From Pyrus communis (lineage: Eukaryota > Streptophyta > Magnoliopsida > Rosales > Rosaceae): DNA of 64,000 nt. A model generated the notes under the pieces. That model saw only the letters and a program-made list of their open reading frames with translations, made no database searches and was not told the origin of the DNA. The position numbers and the translations under genes are program-made. The DNA lies in NCBI RefSeq assembly GCF_963583255.1, contig NC_084804.1:22326061-22390060 (forward strand), in the 5' to 3' direction. Positions 36,309 through 47,764 of this stretch are shown in pieces (positions within the stretch are counted from its first letter, which is position 1; every line of letters starts with the position of its first letter).

Positions 36309-37001
36309 TCACAGAGGTTGTTTGCTTGAGGCCCCACTACGTGGCTTTACTCTTGAAGCGGAAGGCGTAGGAACAGAAGGCATCGGAACGGAAGGCATCG
36401 GAGCAGAAGACATAGGAGCGGAAGGCATCGGAGCGGGAGGCATCGGAGCTAGAGCATTCCAGGCCTCAATACTTGGCCAAACGCTGGATGACCCAGGAAA
36501 AAGGTGCCTCTGGAGATAAGCCAAAAACCTCTGACGGTCGCTTTGAATCCGACCTTCAGACTCTTGCAGCTCATCAAGCTTCCTCTTCATGCCCGTCGAA
36601 TAGTTGTTTGCAAGCACGTGCAAACTTCTATTCTCATACTTCAGCTGCTGGATCTCCTGCTTGAGACTTTCCACCTCTGCCATCAATGATTCCACCTGAC
36701 GGGAGCGGGCAAGCAGGCGTTGGCCCATGTTGGACACAGAACTCGCACACTGAACACTAAGTGCGAGGGACTCTTGAACGGCCAACTCATCGGACCGTCC
36801 TGACAGCAGCCTACTATCTTTTGGAGTGAGGAGGTTCCTAGCTACTATTGTAGCTGTTGTGGCGTCCTGCATCACGGAGTCTTCACCTGTAAGAAGACCG
36901 TTAGAAGATAAGAAAGAAGGGCGCCATACGTTACCTTGACGCGGCGCGCCCGTATCACTGCTGAGACTCAATTCTAAGCTAAGGTTCGATGGGTTTTCCA
37001 T
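36309..37001 (-). CDS. Antisense ORF of element A: coiled-coil protein with LxLxLxL motif
   Basis: 230 residues on the strand opposite to element A's gag. The N-terminus has LSLELSL (residues 7-13), fitting an EAR-type repression motif. A Ser/Thr-rich segment follows, then a long heptad-rich helix (about 96-160), and a Pro/Met-rich tail of APMPSAPM-like repeats (about 185-216) ending KQPL. A 223-residue homolog is intact in element B (61063-61734), about 91% identical over the first 187 residues; the tails differ by whole codons. I recall similar hypothetical proteins from plant retrotransposon annotations but cannot verify this. There is no similarity to gag, pol or env that I can see. A TTTTATAGAG box lies upstream on the coding strand (about 37114-37123), which read on the other strand is TATAAAA. 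Function unknown. Confidence 0.65.
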   Translation of the reverse strand: MENPSNLSLELSLSSDTGAPRQGNVWRPSFLSSNGLLTGEDSVMQDATTATIVARNLLTPKDSRLLSGRSDELAVQESLALSVQCASSVSNMGQRLLARSRQVESLMAEVESLKQEIQQLKYENRSLHVLANNYSTGMKRKLDELQESEGRIQSDRQRFLAYLQRHLFPGSSSVWPSIEAWNALAPMPPAPMPSAPMSSAPMPSVPMPSVPTPSASRVKPRSGASSKQPL

Positions 37002-38220
37002 TTTTCAAAAGTGTTCAAAGAGAAGGGGTGGATGGAGTTAAATTTCAAAGGGCGGGAGACGATGTTCAAGAATGGGAAATCTTCAGAGTGTGTTTGTTGT
37101 GGTGATCGATAGCTCTATAAAAGCCAAGGCGACGCGTCCACCGATTCAAGAAGCCGGAATTTCCGGCGTAATTTAGGCGACGCTTTCTCGGCTTTTCTGA
37201 AGACGCGTTCAACTTTGTCAAAAGATTTCTTCTTTTCAGACAACACATGGAGGCCATCATCGCAACCACACATCTTTAGCCGACAAGCGCAAAGTTTGGC
37301 GACGCTTTCTCTGCTTTTCAGAAAACGCGTGCAGCTTTGTCAAAAGAGCCGCATTCGCACTACTACGTGTCGTTCAGAAAGCGAAGGGGCGTCGTTCAGA
37401 GATTGAAGAGGCGTCTGCTCAGAAATCGAAGAGGCATTTTCAAAGATCGAAGAGGCGCCACTATTTCAAAAAGCCGGATATACGGGATCAAAACGTTTGT
37501 CGACAAGGGTAAAAGAACAATACCACCACTTGATATTATCTCTATATATGTCGACCTTCGTCTTTTATGGCAAGGCAAACCTGAAGAAAAATGCCCAACT
37601 CTCCCTCACCTCTGAGGGCGCACTCCCAGCAAAGCCTTTCGAAGTACTCAATTCTTTCTTCTTCCCCAAAGATGATACCAGATGCCTGGAGTACATATGA
37701 CCCAGGAGGAAACGGCGGATTAAAGCATGTGCTGATTCATTCTCCGCTTCTTCAAAGCAAAGGTATCTCATATCATCAAGGTCAAAAGCAAAAGTATCTC
37801 ATATCATGCTCTTTCCCTGTCCTTTTCTTTGTCCTTGTTCTTACTCGCATGGCAAAGTGAAAGAAGCAATCAGCCGGCACTTGGAGTCAGTCTTCCGATC
37901 TGGTTCCGACTGCCTGGAATTTATTCCTGGTTGCTTACCTAGCGTTGCTCTCGAGTAGTCATCTTCAACGGTTGATACACTTCCAGAGAAGGGACCACTC
38001 CTGCAAAGATTGAACAAAGAAACAGATAACAGGAGGAAGCTCATACCTTTGGGGGAGACCCTAAAGGGAATCCTGCTGCCCAGTTCAAGAGTAGCACAAA
38101 GGAAAATCAACGATGGGCGGAAACCAGTTCAAGAGTAAGCCTGTGGAATCACAAAGATCAAAGCCTCAATGCAATCACCAAGGAGAAGAGGGAATTTACA
38201 CTCCATAACCAGATTTGCGT
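37002..38220. other. Remainder of the element A cargo cassette
   Basis: This is the upstream region of the antisense ORF plus about 1 kb with no assigned role. It holds imperfect units of about 22 bp (about 37364-37460, CGAAGAGGCG type). A short conserved frame around 37670-37860 (MIPDAWSTYDPGG start) is also present in element B at 60196-60384, and an overlapping opposite-strand frame at 37841-38110 matches 59958-60215. The conserved frames lie on both strands, so ordinary sequence identity could explain them. Confidence 0.5.
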
Positions 38221-38341
38221 CCCTAAACTCTTCTCTTTGTTAATTACATTCTGCCATGTTTAGTATGTTTAGTTGTTTTTGTGTGTTTACTTATGTTTTG
38301 TCTGAATCTATGCTTAAAACATTGAGGACAATGTTTGATTT

Positions 38342-39990
38342 AAGTGTGGGGGGGTAACTAAGTATATGTAATGCAAATTCGTGGGATTTTATCACCCATT
38401 ACTTCAAATGTTGTTCCTTGCTGTTTTAAAAAGTTTTTAAGATGTTTTAGAGTGTTTTAATATTTTTTGTTTTTATAAATCCGAAAATCACATAAAAATT
38501 TGAAAAAAAAAAAAAAACATGTTTTGAAAAGCCTAAAAAGAGTGTTTTGAGTCGTTTTTGTGTGTTTGTGTCTTAGGGTACCTTCCAACACAATAATAAG
38601 GATTTGGTTTGTAATTGCATGACTGTTAAAAAGAGTTATAAACATAGATGAAAGTTTGATTTACTCTTGGTATATGCTTGGTTATGGTTATAATGTATGA
38701 CTTCACATGCAATCATAAAAGAAAAATTCGTTTTTGTAACATGCTTGAAGGAAGGAACTCAAACAAACGCTACGACCCTGTGAGACTCGAGCCATTACCT
38801 TCTTTGGAGACTTATTTTCTGTGATTCTTTGTTTTCTAAAGTTGTTGCATGATCTCATTATTCCTTGCTTGGTTGCTACTTAGAATGCAATTGTATCATG
38901 ATAGAACTAAATGCTCGAACTTATATCTATTTCATTCAAAGCATGATATTGATTGCATAACATACAATAAGATGAAGTTGTTAGTCAAGCCAAAGCCAAA
39001 AAGCCTATCCCTTTTCACATGTATTATAGGATTACCCCTTTTGAGCCTTTTCAAGCTTATTTTCTTTGTTAACCCCTTGTTCTTAAAGGATAGTGAAGCA
39101 TGACTTAGAATGAACTCCTTTTGATCAATATACTGCAGAAAATAAGTGTGGGGGAAGATAATAGGGCACGGCCAAAGAATGAAATAAAGAAAAAAAAAAA
39201 TTGTTGAAAAGAAAGAAAAAAAAAAGAGTTGAAAAATAAGTGAGAATGATCTCACAAGCATTGGTTATTGAAGGAAGGGTCCAAAAGAGTGAATTTGACC
39301 CTAGTTCTTGCATGAATCTTCCCTTGTGTTTAAAAGTTGATTTCTGCCATTAAAAGTGAGTTTAAGTGTCAATTTCATTACTTCGCTTCCTATTACTTTA
39401 AGAACCTTTGTTTTACTTTACCTTTCTTTGTTAAACCATTACCCTTAGCCCCGTTACAACCCTCAACTTCTATCTTGATGTTATGTATTCAATATGTGGA
39501 GTTTGGAATTGATATGAGCTTATGGAATCACTGGTTCTCATCCTAAGTAGTAGCATTCCATTCATGAGATCATATTCATGTCATTATCATAAATCCAGAA
39601 AATGCTTTCCTTGTTATAACATATGTGAGTGTTCGTCTACATGTTTACATCAATCTTCTCACATATACCTAGTGTAGGGTGTGCAGTCAGAAAATCTGTG
39701 TGAAAAACGAGAGTACATCTAGTAAGGAATTGAGGGAATTCTCTAAGGCATGTTACTACATTCAAAACATGGTTTTAAATGCTTAATTGTGAACTAGTAT
39801 GTGGTGACTATGAGTAAGAATGTACTTAAGTGTAAAGATGGCTAAAATCTGTGGGAATAATGATTTTTAACTTGTCATGTGCATTGGAAATCCCTGAGAC
39901 GATTGTTGGAAGGTGTAGGTTGTGTTTTGTTTTTGGTTTCTTTTGTTTTGTTTTGCTCGAGGACTAGCAAAAGCTAAGTGTGGGGGAATT
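38342..39990 (+). promoter_or_regulatory. Three polypurine-like tracts in the element A 3' region
   Basis: AAGTGTGGGGG-type tracts start at 38342, 39144 and 39976. The last abuts the 3' LTR and is the normal plus-strand primer site. The two upstream copies are about 0.8 kb apart. The intervening DNA is non-coding. Confidence 0.7.
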
Positions 39991-42025
39991 TGATAGAAGC
40001 ATATTTAGGCGACTTACTTAGCTTGTTTTCGTGCATTTATATTGTTAATTCATAGTTGTTTTAGTCATTTAAGCCATTTTCGTGTGTTTTTAGGTTCATA
40101 TGGCTAAGGAAGCAAAAAGATGCATTTTGGAGCATTTTGGAGCAAAATTGGACTTGGAATGGATAGCTTATGTTTGGAGCAAAAGGAATGGACGAAATTG
40201 AAGGATTCCTAATCCATTGCAGCCACATGCACCCATAATCATTCACACCTTGCAGCCACATGCATTCACATGCATAAATCAACCACATGCATCTCCCATC
40301 ACCATATCAGATTTCCATCATATTCACATGCATTCCATCCTTTAAAACATTGCACATGCACTCCCTTTAATTAATTAAGCCACATGCACTCCCATCCATT
40401 TCATCATTGCAGCCAACACATGCTTTCACATGCATTTTCAGATTGTCCCCTTGCACATGCAGCCACATATTCATTGCACATGCAATTCCAACCCACATGC
40501 ATCCTTTAATCATTCAAACATGCAGCCACATTCCCTCCTAGCTGTCATGTTCCCCCCATTTCACCTATAAATAAGCATTCATTCCATTCACAACACAATA
40601 CACTCTTCCATACACATTCATTCACGCCAGAAATTCATTCCCTCTCTCTAACACAGCCATACTTCACCATTCTTCATATTTTCTGCCCAAAAACACTCCT
40701 TGCCTTCCCTATTAATCCAAACACTACTCCCCAAACCATTCACACCACCAAACCTCACCTTAGACCTTGTGCTACAACAACAAGGAAGAGAAGAGTGCCT
40801 AAACGTTCATACAATTCAAGTTTGAGTTGTTGGAATGTTTAGGTGTTTCTTTGATTTCAATGTTTAAATTCAATTCTCTTTGTTTTGTACGTATGAGGAA
40901 TGGAAGAGAAGAGTGCCTAAACGTTCATACAATTCAAGTTTGAGTTGTTGGAATGTTTAGGTGTTTCTTTGATTTCAAAGTTATGAGGAACTAAACCCCC
41001 CTTGGTTAGGGGGGAATTCGAAATATATGTTTATGCTTGCATTTTGATTTGATTACATCTAATTGCGTTTCATAAGTTGTGGATTCAATTTGTTTAACCG
41101 TTTGATTGATAACTTATTTATGTATGTTTATTGAGAGTGCACGCTTAATTTTCATGCATGAATATGACGCTAGAATATAAGTGAGTTTCACCTAATAGTT
41201 ACGAACTTATATTCACAAGTAGTGGAGGTTGCTTATAAACAATCGCGTTAAACGAATTCTTGGCATAAGTTTCATGCGTATTCCATAGTAACGAATGCCT
41301 CGTCAACACTTATAATTTTCATAAAGCATAATGATTCTTGCTTGTATCTCTATTATGCAATCATGTAGGGGACTTGTGGGGAATGTTTTGAATTGTTGTA
41401 TGCGCTAACCCATCCAATTCAATAACGTTAGGAAGATTTGAAGGTTAATTAGTGCATCACGGTTAACTTGGGGTGTTGAGAATTCATGGTTTATTGAAAT
41501 GCAATTGGAAATCATTTTATTATGCAAGTGTAACATGTGTGGAGATGAACCCTTTGGCTAGCATCCATTCATTCCATTTCATCAATTTCATCTTTACTAT
41601 CTGTTTTAACTTAGAATCTGTGCATTTTATTTAATTTCGTCCAAAACTCAATCCCCCTTTACTTTATTGTCTAATTTAGTTAGAAAGTGTCTTAGTTTGT
41701 GTTTATAAGTGTTTTGATTCATTTTGTTACATAAATTCGTCCAAATTTGTGTTTGTGTTCAAATCTGCCCAGAAAGTGGTTTTTAGGCAGATTTGAGTGT
41801 GTTTGTGTTGTTTTGAGTCTTTTGGTTTGTCTTAGTGTTTTAAAGTTTAGTTTTGCATTCTTTGAGTCTAGTATAGTGTTTCATATTGTTATTTTACGTT
41901 TTTGAGTCAAATCCAAGTGGTTAACAATCCCTCCTAATCCCCGGTCTAGAACGATCCCTACTTATACATATACTACAATTTGACGAAAAGAGGGTTTAAT
42001 TTGTGTGCGTGCAAATCTCGCATCA
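39991..42025 (+). repeat. 3' LTR of element A
   Basis: 2035 bp, partner of 32679-35059, followed by CAGTG. Confidence 0.94.
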
Positions 42026-42257
42026 CAGTGTCACAAACTCATCTCCAAATCCAGATTTTTCTTGGCAGGGAGGTTTTTTGTTTAAAATATAGAGGCAGTC
42101 GCCAAAATGTTCTTCTAGAAGGTCGATAAGTCATCTAAATCTCTCAAAACTTAGAAAAGTTAACACATTTTTCGTATTCAACAAGGTGACAAGATTCGAC
42201 AAGAACCAAGAATGCTTACATCAAGCGTGTGATGAATGCAATACTGCCCAAACTTAT

Positions 42258-42269
42258 GCTCTGATACCA
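42258..42269 (-). promoter_or_regulatory. Reverse primer-binding site of the TGACACA-family element
   Basis: On the minus strand it reads TGGTATCAGAGC, three bases from the LTR end at 42273. Confidence 0.8.
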
Positions 42270-42272
42270 AAC

Positions 42273-42587
42273 TAACACACCCCGATCCTAAATGTCCACT
42301 TGGACTCCGAACCAAGTTGTGCTGGCCGGCACCCGGTGGGTGACGAAGCCATAAAGTGTAGTGATGTGGAAAATGTGAGTAAATTCAAACCTAAAAGTGC
42401 CAATATGTAAAAGTGCGCTAGTGAGCAGGAATGAACTCAATTCACACGTGATATCAAAGTATAGTAAAGGTATGATAGGAATTATACCATCGAAGGTGAT
42501 CACATATATCAATAATTGCAAATAATCCTCGTCGATATGAAAGCTCTGCTACTAAAACCTAGAGGGGCAAAAAACAAGGGTGAGTGG
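42273..42587 (-). repeat. LTR of the TGACACA family, copy 3, truncated
   Basis: Homologous to 21009-21340 and 21988-22310. It ends abruptly where gypsy-like sequence begins. Confidence 0.7.
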
Positions 42588-43354
42588 AAAGTTAGGAGCA
42601 AGCCATGAGGAAGCAGCAAACTTGTAGTCATGTCAATGACATAAACCACCAATCAATCATATTATCTTTGTTTGTTCAAATACCTCAACCACATGGTACC
42701 TTAGTTGGGTACATCTTAAGAATTTCAATGCCACAAGGCAATTGTGTTATGTCTAGTGTGATTGTAGTGGTTGCATTGTTTCCATTACCAATCCGGTAAT
42801 GCTAGTTAATCTTATTTTGTTGGATATCGTGGATTTCCACGTAATCCAAGAGATAGATCGACTACATCCTTATTATTCCTTTGGTGGAGCATCAACCGAA
42901 AGTAGTCATTTTTCCGACGACCTATCATCCTCATGGTCACCACCACATGCAAACCTTAGAAACTGAAGCACAAATTAATTCTTGCTGTAAAGGCGAAATC
43001 GTTTCCAAGAAAATGTTGTGAAAGCCTATTAGCACGCGTTGTAGAGGAAGAAAACAATATGGTATAGCTAGAAATTATGAACCTAGTTAAGCTAAACTCC
43101 TGACGTCATTCCTAAATATCTACCTGTATTACCACTAGATTAAGTTGTGTATGGCACCATTGATCTACGTCCAAATATAAAACCTATATTCCTTGAACCT
43201 TCATCGAAGAGACTTCTGCTTCCATTCATGAAGAGCAAAGACTGAACCTTAAGATTGTTCATTATTTACTAGCAATTCAATTAGGCGATGATTAAAAACC
43301 GTTAATCTATGTCTTGAATTGATCTCTCCGACTAACTCTATGGAACTTGAGCTT

Positions 43355-44340
43355 TCTTCGAGATTGATCTGAAGTTTGGTTGCGACCAGCTGAAGATTCG
43401 AAATGATGATTTTCTTAAGACTACGTTCAAGACTCGGCATGTTCATTATGAGTTCCTTGTGATGTCATGCGGGTTGATGAATGCTCCAATATCATTCATG
43501 AACTTGACGGACCGTGCATTCTGCCTATATCCCAAGAGATTCATGATAACCTTATCGAGAACTTCCTTGTTTACTCTAGTAATGAAGTCAAACTCTCTAA
43601 ACACCAATGATTTGATCTAAGCAAGTTCAAAGCGAATCAACTTTACACTAAATTCCTCAAATGCTAATTTTGTTTAGATCATGTTTCTTTTTTGGAGACA
43701 TGAGCTCAATAGACGACATTCTTGTTAATCCCCAAAAATGTTGTAGTCGTAGAAAAATTGGAAAACCCTACAAGATGTTGCGAAATGCGAGGTACCCTTG
43801 GTTTCGTCGATTACCATTGACATTTTGTGCTAACTTTCTCCACCTTAGCCTTATTCCTTACAAGTTGACCAGGAAAGAAATTTGTTTCATTTGAGATGTG
43901 AATATGATTAAGTTTCTGACAATTGAGATGTCTCTTTCCGACCATTGTTCTTACACTTCTCGATGACACCAATAATTTCAGAATTTGTAGTGATACTTCA
44001 TTTAATGATCTAGTTGTGTGCTATGCAGCATAGTAGGGTAACAGCTTATGCCTTCGAACAGTTGGAACCACACGAAGTGAACTTTCTTACCTATGACTTA
44101 AAGATGACAATTGCTACCTTTACACTAAAAACTTGATGGCGATTTCTCTATGGACAAACATGCCAAAATCTTCATCGACTCCCTCAAACCCCTCAAATAC
44201 ATCTTCATTTGGAAGGAGCTTGATTGTAGATGGCGACAATGGAAGAAATTAAACAATGTCTACAATTGCACCATCATGTACTACCCCGATTGTGTAAATG
44301 TAGTTGCTAACAACCTCAACAGAAAAGCACATGGATGACT
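43355..44340 (+). pseudogene. Gypsy reverse transcriptase and RNase H remnants
   Basis: RT traces read FFEIDLKFGCDQLKIR and HYEFLVMSCGLMNAPI; the catalytic pair is lost, with ENFLVYS standing where DDILVYS is expected (about 43559-43580). RNase H traces at 44150-44338 include SLKPLKYIFIWKELD, YNCTIMYYPDCVNVVANNL and RKAHG. The frame is broken between the blocks. Confidence 0.85.
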
Positions 44341-44586
44341 CAGCCGTTATATCCTATTTCAGTTACAACTCACGAGTATTGATGTGATGTTACTTACAAA
44401 TCATCAGGAAACTTTGTTAGCTAATTTCCAAGTCCGACTCTTCTACTTTTGACTTAGGATCAAAAATGAGATTGCTTAGTTATTAAGCAAATACATAATT
44501 TGTCGGCATGTCAAAGTAGAAAGAAAGAAAGCATTCAAGTTGTTATAGTCACTCCTTATATCCTGATACATATGAGAGAATATCAC

Positions 44587-44690
44587 CATGGACTTCGTGT
44601 ACGAGCAGCCCCGTACACGTGGAGACTATGATGATGTTTCGGTGATTGTTGACCAACTTATTAGGGTGCCCATCTTCTATCAGTCCATGA
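44587..44690 (+). pseudogene. Gypsy integrase remnant
   Basis: A MDFVYEQPRTRGDYDDVSVI segment followed by VDQLIRVPIFY matches the first Asp block of Ty3 integrases. Downstream blocks are not recognisable. Confidence 0.75.
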
Positions 44691-45339
44691 GGACACCCTT
44701 TAGATCACTTGATAGAATCCCATACCACATTTATTCTTATTGTATTCCCTAACACTAGGAAATTACGAAACACCCTTGATCAGCTAAATGGAAATCTTAG
44801 TTGGATTTCATACGTGGACATCTGAGTCTTTATTACTCTTTGTTCATTTTCACGTCTTTCTAGGTAGTACGTGTTCTTCCGAACACGTGAGTGCGAGCGA
44901 TGTGTAAATCAGACGATTTAGGCACTTTTCCCAATGAGGGGCAAACTAATAATTTTGTAGCCTTGAGATTCCATTACTTGTTTATCAAGACAACAATCAG
45001 TTGTTGGTATTGTTGACTGTAATATCGATAACTTATTTCTTGGGTTCATTAAGCAAGTGGGCAAGTAGGCCCGTCTCTGGTAGTACTTTATTAATTAGGC
45101 CTCGTGCCTAATTAATTATTGTTTGGGCTTGACCCAAGGACACACACACACCTACTCTCATAGTGCTCGCCACTACAATCGCATGGACACAAGTAATACA
45201 AAATTTGAAGAAGCCACTTTGCTAAAGGGGCTACATAGGAAACGGAGAAACGTGTGATAGACTTGTATTCGTACTTCTTCTTTGATTAAATTCTGTTGTT
45301 TTTAATTTCGAGGATGAAATTTTCTTAAGAGGTGTAGAT

Positions 45340-45734
45340 TGTGACATCCCGTCCTGAGATTTATTGTATTTTATTCTTAGTAGTAGGAAAATTATCAATA
45401 TGTCCCTAAAATGCCATGAAGGCCTTCTGCATGGACCTCGATTTTCCTCTCACTTTTTGAGTTTTATTTTACTATTGTTGAATAGTACTCATTTTTAACA
45501 ACACATGACCGCAGACGAAACTCAATTCGAAGCTATAACGAAGAAGTTATGTTCGAAACAGTGTAAATTAACCTGAGATAGGTTCAAACTTTAAAAACCA
45601 ACCTTGTGCAGTGTGCATCGCTACCTTGGTCTGGCATGGGAAAGTATAAATCAGCTTTCAAAGAGGTTTAATGTTGAGGGATGATAAGCAAGTTGCTTTA
45701 AACAAATATTTTAATGGGTTTTAAAACTCATAAT

Positions 45735-45779
<45 letters not shown>

Positions 45780-47700
45780 CCAGCTTTATCTCACGTCACA
45801 TCTCTCACTCTCTCCCTTTTCATTTCACCCACTCACTCAACAATTAATTTTCACTATAATACACTCAGACTCCCCCTCACCTCTCAACTCTCTCTCGTAG
45901 CTCTCTCCACATTTTCTCCCTCTCGGTGCATATCAAAACACCACCAAAACAACCTCCAAAAATTCTCAAAGCACCACCAGCTCCTCCAAGCTTCATCTAA
46001 GGCACCAAAAAACTCTCAAAACACCAAGGAAACTCGTTCAAAATCTCGTGGCTGTGACTAAGTCGGGAAAAATAAGAAGTTTTCGTTTCGCATGTTGACA
46101 GAATCCGACGAACCAAACTACTTCCATCTTGGTAAGCTTCAACTCTTCTCAGGGTTTTCTTCAAGTTCTAGTGAGGTTTCATGTATGCATGTATGTTTCG
46201 GTGAACACATAGACAATTTCCTAACCCATCATGATTTTCGGCAAGTTGTAAGATTTTTCCATGCTAAACCTGGCCACACGTTGTTGGGTTGGTCAAGTTT
46301 GAAGGTGTAAGACGACTCCCCACAACCCCTAGGCCTTGTGTTAGATCCCACATCGCCCAGGGGAGAGGATCCTCTATGCTTTATATGTACATGCCCATAT
46401 TCATATAGCATGAGGCCTTTTGGGAACTCACTGGTTTCGACTTCCATTGGAACTCCGAAGTTAAGCGAGTTTGGGCTAAAGCAATCCCAGGATGGGTGAC
46501 CCACTAGGAAGTTGCTCATGAGTTCCAATAAACAAAACCGTGAGGGCATCGTCGGGACCCAAAGCAGACAATATCGTGCTACAAGAACGTCGAGCCTCTA
46601 CGGGGGATGGATTGTTAAATTCCACATCGCCCAAGGGAGAGGATCCTCGATGCCTTATATGTACATGCCCACCTCCATATAGCACGAAGCCTTTTGGGAA
46701 CTCACTGGCTTCGGGTTCCATCGAAACTCTGAAGTTAAGTGAGTTTGGGCTAAAGGAATCCCAGGATGGGTGACCCATTGGGAAGTTGCTTGTGAGTTCT
46801 TGGAAACAAAATCGTAAGGGCGTGGTTGGGGCTCAAAGCAATATCGTGCTACGTCGGAGTTGAGATCGGGATGTGACACCATGGGTTTGAGCTTACATGC
46901 TCAGATCCACTTCAAAACCAACAAAAACAGAGAACTTCAACTCGGGCCAACACTTTCAGGCCATTTTCCGATGACCTCAAACCAACTTTTGGCTTTGAAA
47001 TAGGTATAATCATATTCCTCTCGCCCTAAGCTTCGTTTTGATATATTATGGGCAAAATTTGGTTGAAAAATGAACCTATTATGACCATTTGAAATTTCCC
47101 TGCCAAATCGGTAGTTTCTGGCCATTGCAGTAGCAACCAGCTAGAAAAGGAAAAAAAAAAAAAAAGCCCAAAACTGATCCATGAACCAGCCCAAAACCCT
47201 AATCGGATCCTACCCAGATCCATTTCTTTAAAAAAAAAAAAAAGAAAAAAAAAACCCTGATCCAATAACCGGCCCAAACCTTTAGGCTGTTACCCGACCC
47301 GGTCCAATTCCAAAAAGGATCCTAGAATATTCCTTTGCGTTGACTTTTCGAAATTTTCTCAGAAATCCTCCTAGGCTAATTTTGACGTCCTGAGTCCATT
47401 TTTGACATCCATTTGAGAAAATTATGAAGTTTTAACATAGTTGACCACCGAAGCGTCTCGGTTAACTTTTTAGGGTTGACCATTGACTTTTCGTTAAATT
47501 TTTACAAAATTTTCTCAGGACCCTTTTTAGCTTATTTCGACACTCTGACTCTAAAGCAGCACTCGACTTTCTTGAATTTGATCGTTTCAGTTGAGTTTTA
47601 CTAATGGGTCCCAATATTATGCTTAGGTGCGATTACTATCAGAGACTTCGACTTTCTTAGCTCAAAATGATGTGACATCGCAAGTATCTGTGAGTGGGTC
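45340..47700 (+). repeat. 3' LTR of the gypsy element (right end uncertain)
   Basis: It starts TGTGACATCCCGTCC right after the purine-rich AAGAGGTGTAGAT. It holds a CT microsatellite (45738-45774) and the Cassandra insertion. A TA/TG microsatellite lies at about 47717-47760. Confidence 0.6.
46339..46878 (+). mobile_element. Cassandra TRIM, tandem LTR form
   Basis: Two head-to-tail LTRs (46339 to about 46608, and 46613-46878) lie almost directly next to each other, with the internal domain and the normal end of the first LTR lost. Both carry the 5S rRNA-like region in plus orientation, including GAAGTTAAG and AGGATGGGTGACCCA. Flanks CCTTG (46334-46338) and CCATG (46879-46883) are a likely target duplication with one change. 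The last bases read GGGATGTGACA. Confidence 0.85.
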
Positions 47701-47764
47701 TTTTTTGTTTTTATGTGTGTGTGTGTGTATATATATATATGTATATGTATATGTATATGTGATT

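Larger units (their letters stand above)
32679..42025 (+). mobile_element. Element A: non-autonomous Ty3/gypsy element with antisense gene cargo
   Basis: The LTRs are 32679-35059 and 39991-42025, TGATAGAAGC...CTCGCATCA. The perfect target duplication CAGTG is at 32674-32678 and 42026-42030. The PBS at 35065-35082 matches the 3' end of tRNA-Asp(GTC), as in Athila-like Ty3 elements, and a purine tract is at 39976-39990. I count about five substitutions between LTRs over 2035 bp, so it is the youngest element here. The 5' LTR is 346 bp longer through a terminal duplication. Inside are an intact gag-like ORF (35190-36227), a poly-A tract, an antisense ORF (36309-37001) and 3' non-coding DNA with three AAGTGTGGGGG tracts. 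No protease, RT, RNase H or integrase is present, so movement needs proteins from elsewhere. Confidence 0.92.
21988..42587 (-). mobile_element. Small LTR element of the TGACACA family, split by two later insertions
   Basis: Its left LTR begins at 21988, is interrupted by the Angela-type element (22705-31721) and resumes at 31727 to about 32100. Internal sequence (about 32100-32678 and 42031-42257) is interrupted by element A. A reverse PBS, GCTCTGATACCA, at 42258-42269 lies three bases from the right LTR (42273-42587), which is truncated. With the insertions removed the internal part is only about 0.8 kb and has no gag or pol, so it is a short non-autonomous LTR element. An AC/AT microsatellite is at about 32030-32075. 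Confidence 0.65.
42588..47700 (+). mobile_element. Decayed chromovirus-type Ty3/gypsy element, 5' truncated
   Basis: Order of traces: a protease-end-like segment (LDIVDFHVIQEIDRLHPYY, about 42817), RT (about 43350-43600), RNase H (about 44150-44340), integrase (about 44587-44690), then a typical end GAGGATGAAATTTTCTTAAG and a 3' LTR starting TGTGACATCCCG at 45340. Domain order RT, RNase H, integrase defines Ty3/gypsy. The wording fits the Tekay/Del chromovirus group, which is inference. No 5' LTR is seen. The 3' LTR boundary is uncertain, about 47700 or beyond, and a Cassandra element lies inside it. Confidence 0.8.

Noticed and set aside
37116..37122. TATAAAA as a sense promoter in element A
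   Set aside because: It lies directly upstream of the antisense ORF and is TTTTATA on that strand; no sense ORF of substance follows, so the direction cannot be settled from sequence.
46229..46882. Several 75-106 codon frames near 46.2-46.9 kb and 182 codons at 16704-17252
   Set aside because: They are translations of GC-rich Cassandra LTRs, which do not encode proteins.
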